Source: Alphaproteobacteria bacterium
GTDB taxonomy: Bacteria; Pseudomonadota; Alphaproteobacteria; MPNO01; UBA2964
Direction of reading: 5' to 3'
NCBI GenBank assembly: GCA_012103315.1
Contig: WLWZ01000001.1
Span: 1-64,000, forward strand
Length of the DNA stretch: 64,000 nt
How positions within the stretch are numbered: the stretch's first letter is position 1; each line of letters begins with the position of its first letter. The notes beneath the pieces are model-generated. The model ran no database searches, was not told the origin of the DNA, and saw nothing but the letters and a program-made list of their open reading frames with translations. Position numbers and translations under genes: made by a program. This document shows positions 17,025 through 27,900 of the stretch, in pieces.

Positions 17025-17966
17025 ATGACCATGGCCGCAAAAAACAACTCAGGTCTCGGCAGCGACGCCGCCCTTGGGGACGCCACCGACCGGACACCGG
17101 TTCTTCTGGTGACCGGGATCTCCGGTGCCGGGCGTTCAACGACGCTAAAAATCCTTGAAGACTTAGGATATGAGGCCGTTGATAATTTGCCGCTTACCCT
17201 GTTGCCGAGTCTTGTAGTTCCTGCGCTCGGAACCCGTCGACCCCTAGCCATCGGCATCGATGTTCGAACCCGGGATTTCGGTGTTGAACAGTTTTTGCAC
17301 GAAATCGACACTCTCATCGCCCGCGCCGATCTAGAGGCCCGGATGGTTTTTCTGGATTGTGATGATGAGGTGTTGCAACGCCGGTTTACAGAAACGCGGC
17401 GGCGACATCCGCTGGCGGCAGACCGGCCGGTGATGGACGGTATTCAACATGAAAGACGGTCGGTCGTACCGCTTCGTGATCGGGCCGATTTGGTCGTCGA
17501 CACGTCGCAACTCTCTCTGAACGATTTGCGACGACTCCTTAAGGGCCATTTTACGCTTGAAATTGAAGCATCTTTTGCCGTTTCTGTAATGTCGTTTTCC
17601 TATCGGAATGGCATTCCGCGAGAGGCGGATTTAGTCTTTGATGCACGTTTTCTAGCTAATCCTCATTATGAGGAAACCTTAAAACCTCTGACCGGACAGG
17701 ACGCACGTGTTGCTAAATTTGTATCGGATGATCCAGGCTTCCACGACTTTTTCCAGTCCCTAACCGGATTGTTGCAACCGCTTCTGCCGCGCTTTCAGAA
17801 TGAAGGCAAAAGCTATCTTACGATCGCTATCGGCTGTACCGGGGGGCAACATCGTTCAGTCTTCGTCGCTGAAGAACTAGTGGCATGGCTCAATAAAAAC
17901 GGCCAACATGCCGGTGTAATGCATCGGGAGCTGCGCGATGTTGAAACCCATATCGAAAAGAAATGA
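17025..17966 (+). CDS. rapZ: RapZ-family nucleotide-binding protein (RNase adapter)
   Basis: A 313-residue YvcJ/RapZ family P-loop protein. The Walker A GISGAGRST is at 31-39 followed by LKILEDLGYEAVDNLPLTLL, and the C-terminal domain carries the family signature YLTIAIGCTGGQHRSVFVAEEL. In enterobacteria RapZ binds the sRNA GlmZ and guides its cleavage by RNase E, controlling glucosamine-6-phosphate synthase. In alphaproteobacteria the target is not known, although the gene stays with hprK and PTS genes. The ATG at 17025 is preceded by another ATG two codons downstream. The EIIA gene starts 7 bp after its stop. Confidence 0.92.
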   Translation: MTMAAKNNSGLGSDAALGDATDRTPVLLVTGISGAGRSTTLKILEDLGYEAVDNLPLTLLPSLVVPALGTRRPLAIGIDVRTRDFGVEQFLHEIDTLIARADLEARMVFLDCDDEVLQRRFTETRRRHPLAADRPVMDGIQHERRSVVPLRDRADLVVDTSQLSLNDLRRLLKGHFTLEIEASFAVSVMSFSYRNGIPREADLVFDARFLANPHYEETLKPLTGQDARVAKFVSDDPGFHDFFQSLTGLLQPLLPRFQNEGKSYLTIAIGCTGGQHRSVFVAEELVAWLNKNGQHAGVMHRELRDVETHIEKK

Positions 17967-17973
17967 ACGCCGT

Positions 17974-18387
17974 ATGATTGGAATAGTACTCGTAACCCAT
18001 GGACAGCTCGCTGATGAATTTCTCAGTGCAATGGTTCATATCGTCGGCGAACAGGAGAATACCGCGACAATCTGTATTCAGCCTGATGATGATATGGAAA
18101 AACGCCGGTCCGATATTCTCGACGCTGTAAAAAATGTGGAGAATGGCGAGGGCGTAATACTTCTAACGGATATGTTTGGAGGTACACCCTCTAATCTAGC
18201 GATTTCGGTAATGGGGGAAGGGGAAGGCAAAGTCGAGGTGATTGCCGGTGTAAATTTGCCGATGCTGATTCAGTTGGCACGGACGCGCCAAACGCAATCT
18301 CTTGAGGATGCTGTGACTGATGCTCAGGAAGCTGGAAAAAAGTATATCAGTGTTGCATCCAAACTTCTCGCTGATCGCAAAGGCTAG
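17974..18387 (+). CDS. PTS mannose/fructose-type EIIA protein
   Basis: A 137-residue EIIA of the mannose family. The phosphorylated His9 lies in the N-terminal MIGIVLVTHGQLADEF, and the conserved LLTDMFGGTPSNLAI follows at about 67-81. I chose the ATG at 17974; the frame extends upstream to 17938 but those codons lie inside rapZ. It receives phosphate from HPr. There is no EIIB, EIIC or EIID gene nearby, so this is a regulatory rather than sugar-transporting PTS. It is 7 bp after rapZ and 50 bp before ptsH. In rhizobia the equivalent (ManX/EIIA-Man) affects carbon metabolism. Confidence 0.92.
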   Translation: MIGIVLVTHGQLADEFLSAMVHIVGEQENTATICIQPDDDMEKRRSDILDAVKNVENGEGVILLTDMFGGTPSNLAISVMGEGEGKVEVIAGVNLPMLIQLARTRQTQSLEDAVTDAQEAGKKYISVASKLLADRKG

Positions 18388-18437
18388 GCATCCTTTCTAC
18401 CAATCAGCCCAACGACAATTAAATAATCGGGAATTGA

Positions 18438-18704
18438 GTGTTTCAGAAAAAAGTGACGATCGTAAATCAGCGCGGCCTCCATGCTCGGGCCGCGGCAAAG
18501 TTTGCCAAGCTTGCAGAGCAGTTTGACGCTGATATCAACGTTGAAGCATCGGGTCTCAAAGTATCGGCCCTGTCGATTATGGGCCTCATGATGCTGGCCG
18601 CAGGACCAAGTACAGAGATTTTAATTTCGGCGGATGGCGAAGCGGCGGAAGCAGGCCTTACGGCACTTGTCGGGTTGGTCGAGAGTCGGTTTGACGAAGA
18701 GTAG
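18438..18704 (+). CDS. ptsH: Phosphocarrier protein HPr
   Basis: An 88-residue HPr. The catalytic His15 sits in NQRGLHARAAAKFAKLA and the HprK-target Ser46 in SALSIMGLMML. It passes phosphate from EI (PtsP-type, not in the window) to the EIIA just upstream and to PtsN, whose gene lies at 48.6 kb. The start is GTG at 18438; no ATG is available. It ends the chvI-to-ptsH group; no clear terminator follows before ahcY, which starts 135 bp later. The intervening sequence shows no riboswitch that I can recognise. Confidence 0.95.
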   Translation: MFQKKVTIVNQRGLHARAAAKFAKLAEQFDADINVEASGLKVSALSIMGLMMLAAGPSTEILISADGEAAEAGLTALVGLVESRFDEE

Positions 18705-18812
18705 AGCCTCAATTTGCTAAAACCCTTGCAATTTAGCGCATTTGACTGCTATACGGCGCGCGTTTCCACTGTGTCAGGCATATTCGTATATTTCCCGCGC
18801 GAAAGTGCATAA

Positions 18813-20135
<1,323 letters not shown>

Positions 20136-20141
20136 CGTGTT

Positions 20142-20171
20142 GGGACTCTGGCATGTTGGTGCCGGAGTCCC
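20142..20171 (+). terminator. Strong hairpin between ahcY and divL-like gene
   Basis: A 12-bp stem, GGGACTCTGGCA with TGCCGGAGTCCC (one G-U pair) closing a 6-base TGTTGG loop, begins 6 bp after the ahcY stop. No T run follows (TCATCGC comes next), so it may be a 3'-end-stabilising element or partial terminator rather than a full rho-independent one. Confidence 0.55.
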
Positions 20172-20203
20172 TCATCGCGATCACCTGAAGGGGGTTACAG
20201 GGG

Positions 20204-22654
20204 ATGCGAGTACAGCGCTTTTGCCGAATTATCTTCGGTGCTTGTTTGATGCTTGGTTGTGGCGTAAGCCCGGCGCTGGCACAAACCAACCCCACATCCT
20301 TGGTCCCTGGCCCCCTGGTGGCGATCTTTGCCATTGCCTTTATCGCGGCCGCGGCCACGGCTCTATTCTATTCCTCTAAGGTACGCCGTTTAACGGCGCA
20401 AAACGCAGCATTAGATTCTGAGCTGGGCATGCGGGATGCAATGTCCTTGTTGCGTCAGGAACAGGCTATCCTGTGGCCTTTTGATAAAGATATCGAAATT
20501 GTATCGGCGGGGTTTGCGTCGTCTCTCGATATTGAGGGTTCAGACGACAATCAGTTTTCTGTTTTTTTGGACCAGCTGAAGCCCGAGGATGCCGAAGCGC
20601 TCCAAGCTGCTGTTCATACATTACGACATGATCGTCAGCCATTTTTGTTGACGGTGGCTACAGCAGATATGACACGAACTTTTTTAGTGCGTGGTGATAG
20701 CGTCGTTGCGGATGCGTCCGGTGCGGCCATTATGTTGGTCTCGGATCGCACGATAGAGGCGGCGCGCGTTGAACGATTATCGACGGATGCCGCACAGATG
20801 CATGAGCTTCTTGATGCGCTGCCGATTCCTGTGTGGCTTCGGGATGACCAGCAACGGCTTCAATATGTCAATCAGGCTTACCGCGAAGCCGTCGAGGTTG
20901 GGGAAAGTCTGGTCACGGATCAGTTGCCTGAAATTTCTGCTGGTACCGGGTCGCAGAGCGCCAAAGCACTTGCTGAGCGGACTGTTTTAGAAAATGCGCC
21001 ACAAAGCGATCGGCAGCATGTCGTTATGGGTGGCGCCCGTCACTATGTTGAATTGATCGAGATCCCGATGGCACCGACCGGCGGCACCGCCGGGTTTGCG
21101 CTCGACCTTACCCAGCTTGAAGAGGTGCAGGCCGAGCTGTCACGCCATGTTGCAGGTCAGGAGGTAATTTTACAAAATCTGGGTACTGCGATCGCAATCT
21201 ATGATGCGGATCAGTCCCTACAATTCTTCAATAATGCGTTTCTTCAGCTATGGGGGCTCGACGAAGCATTGCTAAGGGGAACACCGCGGATGGGTGAAGT
21301 TCTCGAACAGCTACGTGAGAACAGGCGGCTTCCTGAATATGCCGATTTTCCGGCATTTAAGAATGAACAGCTGCGCCTTTTCACGACGCTGATTGAGCCG
21401 GTCGAGGAGATGGTTCATTTGCCGGATGGCACGACTCTTCGATCTGTTGCAATTCCGCATCCTTTCGGAGGTCTGCTACTGCTTTGGGAGGATGTTACCG
21501 ACACATTGGCCTTAGAGCGCAATTACAACACTTTGATCGCTGTGCAGAGAGAGACTCTCGATAATCTGTTCGAGGGTGTCGCTGTGATCGGTGCGAATGG
21601 CCGGTTGCGGCTTTCCAATCCTGCGTTTGGTAGCATGTGGCAAATTCCCCCCCATGAGCTGGCGAATGAGCCGCATATTTCTGAAATTGCCAATCATATT
21701 TCCGACCTAATCGGTGAAATGGATGAATTGCATACTGGCCAGCAACAGCTCATTGGTATTCTCACAGACCGCGATTCCCATAGTGGCAGAATGGAACGTG
21801 TTGACGGTAGTGTTCTTGACTATGCCACCGTGCCGCTGCCCGATGGCGCAGTACTACTGAGTTTTCTTGATGTGTCAGCGGCGATCAACATGGAACGAGC
21901 CCTGCGCGAACGCAACGAGGCCCTGGAAACAGCGGATCAACTCAAGTCTGAATTTATTGCCAACGTTTCTTATGAGCTTCGAACGCCACTGAACACAATT
22001 ATTGGATTTACCGAAATTCTAGGCGGTGAATATTTTGGTGATCTCAATGATCGGCAGACGGAATATACTGGCGGAATTTTGGAGTCTTCCAATCGATTGC
22101 TGCTGCTCATCAACGATATTCTCGATCTGGCGACAATCGAAGCCGGACATATGAGTCTTGAGCTCGACTCAATAGACATCAACGCCTTCCTGAATAGCGC
22201 TCTGGGGCTGGTGCATGAAAGGGCGCGGCAGAAAAAATTGACGATAGAGTGTGATTGCCCTCCCGATATCGGTGCCATGGTCGCTGATGAACGACGGCTC
22301 AAACAGGCGATCTTTAATATCTTGTCGAATGCCGTCAAATTTACGCCGGATAATGGCAATATTGTTGTTTCAGCCCGTCGGCAGGGCGACGAAATCGTCT
22401 TAACGACGAGTGATAGTGGAATCGGCATTACCCCCGCTGATCGCGACCGTGTTTTTGCAAAATTCGAGCGTGGTTCGAGCACTGAGGCCCGTCGATCCGG
22501 GGCTGGATTAGGTCTCTCACTGGTGAAAAGTTTTGTCGAAATGCATGGCGGAAAGGTCGCGCTGGAATCCGGACCTGAGGATGGTACGCGTGTCATTTGT
22601 ACCTTGCCATCCCGCGCTGCGCCGTTGATGCTTCCCCCCGACGTGCCGGTATAG
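20204..22654 (+). CDS. divL: DivL-like PAS sensor kinase with Tyr at the phospho-acceptor site
   Basis: An 816-residue membrane-anchored kinase-like protein. N-terminal hydrophobic segments (about 8-25 and 37-57) are followed by three PAS-like regions (about 195-310, 325-440, 450-560), a HisKA dimerisation domain and a complete HATPase domain (NILSNAVKFTP, DSGIGITP, GAGLGLSLVKSF). The H-box reads ANVSYELRTPLN: Tyr590 stands where histidine kinases have His. That substitution is the hallmark of Caulobacter DivL, which binds DivK and controls the CckA-CtrA cell-cycle pathway. The position between ahcY and tsaE also fits. The intact ATP-binding boxes suggest that nucleotide binding is kept. cckA, divK and ctrA are not in the window. 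Confidence 0.85.
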   Translation: MRVQRFCRIIFGACLMLGCGVSPALAQTNPTSLVPGPLVAIFAIAFIAAAATALFYSSKVRRLTAQNAALDSELGMRDAMSLLRQEQAILWPFDKDIEIVSAGFASSLDIEGSDDNQFSVFLDQLKPEDAEALQAAVHTLRHDRQPFLLTVATADMTRTFLVRGDSVVADASGAAIMLVSDRTIEAARVERLSTDAAQMHELLDALPIPVWLRDDQQRLQYVNQAYREAVEVGESLVTDQLPEISAGTGSQSAKALAERTVLENAPQSDRQHVVMGGARHYVELIEIPMAPTGGTAGFALDLTQLEEVQAELSRHVAGQEVILQNLGTAIAIYDADQSLQFFNNAFLQLWGLDEALLRGTPRMGEVLEQLRENRRLPEYADFPAFKNEQLRLFTTLIEPVEEMVHLPDGTTLRSVAIPHPFGGLLLLWEDVTDTLALERNYNTLIAVQRETLDNLFEGVAVIGANGRLRLSNPAFGSMWQIPPHELANEPHISEIANHISDLIGEMDELHTGQQQLIGILTDRDSHSGRMERVDGSVLDYATVPLPDGAVLLSFLDVSAAINMERALRERNEALETADQLKSEFIANVSYELRTPLNTIIGFTEILGGEYFGDLNDRQTEYTGGILESSNRLLLLINDILDLATIEAGHMSLELDSIDINAFLNSALGLVHERARQKKLTIECDCPPDIGAMVADERRLKQAIFNILSNAVKFTPDNGNIVVSARRQGDEIVLTTSDSGIGITPADRDRVFAKFERGSSTEARRSGAGLGLSLVKSFVEMHGGKVALESGPEDGTRVICTLPSRAAPLMLPPDVPV

Positions 22655-22716
22655 ACGCTGTTCCCTGGCCCCTTGTTGCGGGATTCGGTCTCCACCGGTA
22701 CAAGCAAGCCATAGAT

Positions 22717-23214
22717 ATGGCCATTGACCACACATCTAGCACTACTATGACACTTGCCGATATCTCGGCAACGGAGCGTTTGGCCGGTCGTCTGGCATCG
22801 ATCCTTAAACCTGGCGACGTCGTGGCCTTATCTGGTGATCTCGGAACCGGCAAGACAGTTCTCGCACGGGCAGTTATCCGGACGCTGGCAATGGCAAATA
22901 ACGTGGATGTTGACGATATTCCGAGCCCGACCTTTACACTGGTCCAGCAATATGAATTTCCTGAGTTTGCATTGTTCCATATTGATCTTTATCGGATTGA
23001 TCGATCATCCGACGTGCTTGAACTCGGCATTGAGGACTTCTTTGCTGACGGTGTCTCTCTAATCGAATGGCCGGAACGGCTAGAGGGCTATTTACCAACG
23101 GACCGATTGCATTTGACCCTGCTCCCTGGTGATCATGAAGCCGCCCGAATGCTGCAAATTGAAAAAAGTGGCAGTTGGTTGAAAAGAGATTTGGAGCTCA
23201 CAAAAGATGGCTGA
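22717..23214 (+). CDS. tsaE: tRNA threonylcarbamoyladenosine biosynthesis ATPase TsaE
   Basis: A 165-residue P-loop ATPase of the TsaE/YjeE family, which works with TsaB, TsaC and TsaD to make t6A37 in tRNAs that read ANN codons. Walker A is in ALSGDLGTGKTVLARAVIR; the family segments IPSPTFTLVQQYEF, LFHIDLYRID and DGVSLIEWPERLEGYLP follow in order. I chose the ATG at 22717; the frame opens at 22597, inside the end of the kinase gene, with unsupported residues. Its 3' end overlaps the amgK start by 8 bp. This begins the tsaE-amgK-murU-addB-addA run of overlapping genes. Confidence 0.93.
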   Translation: MAIDHTSSTTMTLADISATERLAGRLASILKPGDVVALSGDLGTGKTVLARAVIRTLAMANNVDVDDIPSPTFTLVQQYEFPEFALFHIDLYRIDRSSDVLELGIEDFFADGVSLIEWPERLEGYLPTDRLHLTLLPGDHEAARMLQIEKSGSWLKRDLELTKDG

Positions 23215-24220
23215 TCGGCAGGCACTCATCGAAAGCTTTCTCGGTCAGGAAGGGTGGGGCAATGCTCGACGGACGGCGCTGACAGGTGATGCGTCGTTCA
23301 GACGCTATCACCGGCTCGACGAAAACGGCAGGTACGCCATGTTGATGGATGCGCCGCCGCCGCAAGAAGACATCGGTCCCTTCCTTGCCATTGCACGCCA
23401 CCTCACAGGATTAGGCTACAGCGCGCCACAAATACTCGCTGAGGATCACGAAGCGGGATTTATTCTGCTCGAGGATTTTGGCGATTCAACGTTCACCCGC
23501 TTGCTAGCGGCGGGCGAGGATGAAACCGCACTGTATTTGCTGGCCACCGATGTGTTGATCGACTTGCATAAAAAACCTGCGGCCAAAGCAATTCCGGAGA
23601 ACTTGCCGCAATACGATTCTGGCAAACTCTTAACGGAATCAGCCTTACTGACAGACTGGTTCGTACCTGCTGCGACGGGCAAAGAATTATCGGGTCCTGC
23701 CGCGGAGGAATATCAAAATCGGTGGCGCGATGCCCTTGCCCGCTCTACTGGGGTCCCTGACTCGTTGGTATTGCGCGACTACCATGTCGACAATCTAATG
23801 CGGCTTGATGGGCGCGATGGCATTGCCGCGTGTGGTTTGCTGGATTTTCAGGATGCTCTGGTGGGGCCTGTGACGTATGACTTGGTGTCATTGATTGAAG
23901 ATGCCAGGCGGGATGTGTCCCCGGAGACTGCGGCAGCAGTGACAGCCCGCTACCTCGCAGCCTTTCCTGATCTTGATCCGGACGATTTTACAAGTTCGAT
24001 GACAGTCTTTGGTGCCCAACGCCATGCCAAGGTCATTGGAATTTTCACGCGGCTTTGTGTACGTGATGGCAAGCCAATTTATCTTGATCATATTCCGCGG
24101 GTCTGGCGGTTGTTGGAGACCGCTTGCCAGCATCCAGACCTTGCCCCGATTAGAGAATGGCTCGACGATCATATTCCGGTCGGCCTGCGCTGTATTCCTG
24201 AAGGGTTGCGGACGTCATGA
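23207..24220 (+). CDS. amgK: Sugar kinase AmgK (N-acetylmuramate/N-acetylglucosamine 1-kinase)
   Basis: A 337-residue aminoglycoside-phosphotransferase-fold kinase. The N-lobe has GDASFRRYHRL and AMLMDAPPPQED. The catalytic loop VLRDYHVDNLMRL has the HxDN form, and the metal-binding Asp is in GLLDFQDALVGPVTYDLVSLI. This sequence type followed directly by a MurU-like nucleotidyltransferase is the anomeric recycling pair, which phosphorylates MurNAc (and GlcNAc) at C1 so that MurU can make UDP-MurNAc while bypassing the fosfomycin-sensitive route. Start and stop overlap tsaE by 8 bp and murU by 4 bp. Older annotations call such proteins simply aminoglycoside phosphotransferases. Confidence 0.88.
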   Translation: MADRQALIESFLGQEGWGNARRTALTGDASFRRYHRLDENGRYAMLMDAPPPQEDIGPFLAIARHLTGLGYSAPQILAEDHEAGFILLEDFGDSTFTRLLAAGEDETALYLLATDVLIDLHKKPAAKAIPENLPQYDSGKLLTESALLTDWFVPAATGKELSGPAAEEYQNRWRDALARSTGVPDSLVLRDYHVDNLMRLDGRDGIAACGLLDFQDALVGPVTYDLVSLIEDARRDVSPETAAAVTARYLAAFPDLDPDDFTSSMTVFGAQRHAKVIGIFTRLCVRDGKPIYLDHIPRVWRLLETACQHPDLAPIREWLDDHIPVGLRCIPEGLRTS

Positions 24221-24945
24221 TCGAATTACCGACACATGGGATGGTTTTAGCCGCTGGTCTCGGGTTGCGGATGCGACCCATAACAGAAAACCTGCCGAAA
24301 CCCCTTGTGCCGTTAGCCGGCAGGACGTTGCTGGATCGGGCTCTAGATCATCTCCAGGCGGTGGAGGTTACTTCGGCAACGGTCAACCTGCATTATCTCG
24401 GTCAGATGATTGAAGATAATTTGGCGACCCGTGAGAAACCGAAGATTACCTATTCCTGGGAATCTGACCTTTTGTTGGAAACCGGTGGTGGCGTTTCTGC
24501 TGCGTTGCCGACGCTGGGGAAGAATCCATTTTATGTCGTGAACGCTGATATTGCTTGGGAGGATGGTTCCAATCCGGCGCTCAGTCGGCTTGCAGATTTT
24601 TGGCGTGATGATGCAATGGATGCCCTTTTGTTATTGCACCCAGTAGCGCAGGCGACGGGGTATGATGGCGTTGGTGATTATCGCTGTGACAGTGAAGGCC
24701 TGCTGACGCGTCGTCGGGATGCCCCATCGGCCCCCTTCGTGTTTACCGGCGTTCAGTTGTTGCATCCGCGTTTGTTTACAGGAGCACCTGGGGGCCCGTT
24801 TTCTCTCACGCAGCTATATGATGAGGCTGAAGCGGCGGGCCGACTGTGTGGCGTTGTTCACGACGGTGCCTGGCACCATATCGGTACCCCCGCAGGTCTG
24901 GTGGAAGCTGAAAAGCTGTTTGGTTCCTCACAGGCAGTTGATTAA
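24217..24945 (+). CDS. murU: N-acetylmuramate-1-phosphate uridylyltransferase MurU
   Basis: A 242-residue sugar-phosphate nucleotidyltransferase. The N-terminal signature GMVLAAGLGLRMRPITENLP continues into KPLVPLAGRTLLDRAL, which is the GxGxRxxPxTxxxPKP motif of the family. YVVNADIAWEDG holds a metal-binding Asp, and VVHDGAWHHIGTPAGLVEAE is the usual end. Coupled to amgK by a 4-base overlap, it most likely converts MurNAc-1-phosphate and UTP to UDP-MurNAc in cell-wall recycling. The addB gene starts 7 bp later. Confidence 0.88.
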   Translation: MIELPTHGMVLAAGLGLRMRPITENLPKPLVPLAGRTLLDRALDHLQAVEVTSATVNLHYLGQMIEDNLATREKPKITYSWESDLLLETGGGVSAALPTLGKNPFYVVNADIAWEDGSNPALSRLADFWRDDAMDALLLLHPVAQATGYDGVGDYRCDSEGLLTRRRDAPSAPFVFTGVQLLHPRLFTGAPGGPFSLTQLYDEAEAAGRLCGVVHDGAWHHIGTPAGLVEAEKLFGSSQAVD

Positions 24946-24952
24946 AAGTCAA

Positions 24953-27900
24953 ATGCCCGATGCGCCAAACGTATATTCCATAGCGCCAGATGTTCCATTT
25001 CTGGATTCTTTGGCGGCAGGTCTGCTTGAACGTCACAATGATGATGCGTTTGCGCTTAGCGATGTTCAGGTTTTTCTGCCAACCCGTCGTGCTTGCCGGG
25101 CGCTGACCGAAGCGTTTCTTCGTCAGAGCGGCGACAAGGCATTGCTCTTGCCACAGCTCACACCGCTTGGTGAGGCTGAACAATCTGACGAAAGCCTGCT
25201 CTCGGAGGATGAACCTCTGGCTGACGCGGCATTACAAATCCCGCCAGCCGTTCCTGATCTACAGCGGCAATTTTCGCTGAGCCGGTTGATTTTGGAGGCT
25301 GAACGGCAACGTCTTGGTGAGGCACCGAGTCCGGCGAATGCCGCGCGGCTCGCCGCCGCTTTGGTTTCATTGTTGGATCAGGTCGAGACCGAGCAATTGA
25401 ATTTTGAGGGGCTATCTGAGCTTGTTGATGCGGATTACGCCTCCCACTGGCAAGTGACGCTTGATTTTCTGCGTATCGTGACCGAGCAATGGCCCGGTGT
25501 CCTGGCGGTGTTGGGATGTGAAGACCCTGCGATCCGGCGTAATCTGTTGAGCGAAGCGCAAATAAATAAATGGCAAGCCGCTCCGCCTGCTGGTCCGGTT
25601 TACGCTGCCGGGTCAACGGGCAGTATTCCGGCGACGGCGGCGATGCTGGAGATGATTGCGCGGCTGCCGCAGGGTGCCGTCATTTTGCCGGGGTTCGATC
25701 CTACTTTCGACGCCGATGGTCCGGTTGATTTACCGGCGACCCATCCACAAAATGGCATGCTGCGTTTGATACGCCGCATCGGTCTCGAAAGTGACGAGGT
25801 TGGGCAATGGCTCACTACTGTTCCGTCTCGCTGTTCTAATGACCGGGTTAAATTGATCAGGGCAGCGACGGCACCGCCTGATGCCGCCATGGACAGTATA
25901 GAGATTGATTTCTCAAATGCTTTGACGCAGGTCAGTTTTGTAACCTGCCCAACTTCCCAAGAGGAAGCCGGTGTCATTGCCTTAGCGTTGCGCGAGGCGT
26001 TGGAAACAACCGACCGGACCGCTGCCTTGATTACACCCGACCGGACACTGGCCCGGCGCGTCGCAGCAGAGCTCCGGCGCTGGGGGATTGAAATAGATGA
26101 CTCTGCGGGTCAGCCGCTATCCTCCGCGCCCGCTGGAACCTATCTACAGCTGTTGGCAACCTGTTTTGCTGATCAGCTGGCCCCGACGCAGCTCTTGTCT
26201 CTTTTGAAACATCCGCTGGCGGCTGGCGGAATGGAAACCGCCGCTTTTCGATCGAGGGTCCGGTTGCTGGAACGGCTGGTCCTGCGCGGCCCGCGTCCCG
26301 GACCGGGGTTTGAAGGTATTGCCACGGTGCTGGAAAGCCTGTGCGCTGAGGGCTCGCCTTATCGTGATGATGCGCAACAGTTACAGGATTGGGTCGCGGG
26401 TATTCAATCTAAGGCCGAGACCTTTGAAGCGTTGATGGTCTCTGGCGAAAGCGTTCCGCTCGTTGACTTAATCGACGCCCATATTCAGTGCGCCGAGTCG
26501 CTCGCGGCGACCGGTGAAGTTTCAGGTCCTGATCGCTTGTGGGCAGGCGATGACGGTGAGGCCGCTGCCTCATTTATCTCAGAGCTACGGGAGTCGAGTG
26601 AAACATTTCCGGCAGTTCCTGGTTATGACTATCCGGCATTGTTGGACGTTCTTATGGCGACCCGGATTGTCCGACCGCGCTTTGGGCCTCATCCGCGTCT
26701 TTATATTTGGGGTTTGCTTGAAGCGCGAATGCAAAGCGCAGATGTGATCTGTCTTGGTGGGTTGAATGAAACGGTGTGGCCGCGTGAACCGGTGGCGGAC
26801 CCCTGGATGAGCCGTCCGATGCGTGACGCTTTCGGATTGCCGCCGGCAGAGCGCCGCATTGGCCTCAGTGCTCATGACTTTGTTCAGGCTTTTTGCGCAG
26901 AACAAGTCATGGTCACGCGGGCCGAACGGGTGGAAGGGACACCGACAGTGCCGGCACGCTGGTTGTTGCGGTTGGATAATGTCCTGGAAGGCGGTGGCGC
27001 GGCGGGACGCGCGGCGCGACATCAGGCGACCGACAATGCCCGTTGGCTTGGTTGGCAGGCTACGCTCGATGTACCGGAGAAAGTTCAGCCGGGGGACGCG
27101 CCTGCGCCGAAGCCGCCAGTTAGCGCCCGACCACGTCAACTTTCTGTCACGCAGGTCGAAACCTGGATGCGTGACCCCTATGCGGTTTATGCGCGGCACA
27201 TCTTGCGGTTACGACCGCTCGACGTCATTGACGCCGACCCGGGTGCAGCTGAACGCGGTACCATGATCCATGATGCGCTGGACAGGTTTGTTCGTGAACA
27301 CCCCGAGCATATGCCGGCGAATGTTGTTCAGGTGCTCCGAGATACAGGAATCACAGCGTTTGGTGAAGCTCTTGCACTGCCAGGCGTGTGGGCATTTTGG
27401 TGGCCACGCTTTGAACGCATCACCGAATGGTTTGCTCAGATGGAGGGGCATTACCGCCAGCAGGTGAAAAAGACCCATACTGAAGTAATTGGCAAACTCA
27501 AGATTGGCACAGGTGATCAAGAATTTACATTAATCGCCAAAGCGGATCGCGTTGACGAGCTGCATGATGGGACAATTAGCATCATCGATTACAAAACCGG
27601 TGGGCCGCCGAGCGGGACCGACATCTCTCTCGGTTTTGCTCCTCAGCTGCCGTTGGAAGCGGCGATTGCTCAGGCGGGTGGGTTCGCGGGAACCGTAGCG
27701 GCACAAGTGTCGCTGCTGGAATTTTGGCGGTTGAGCGGTGGAGATCCGGCGGGTGAACGCAAGCCAGCTGGCAAGGATATTGATGCTTTGGCGCAGGCCG
27801 CATTGCTCGGTCTCACCGAACTTGTCACCCGGTATGACGATCCCGACACCCCTTATTTATCGCAACCCGATCCATCCCATGCGCCGTCATGGTCCGACTA

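Noticed and set aside
24719-24952. 78-codon upstream extension of addB
   Set aside because: It lies inside murU; the ATG at 24953 after the murU stop gives the expected AddB N terminus.
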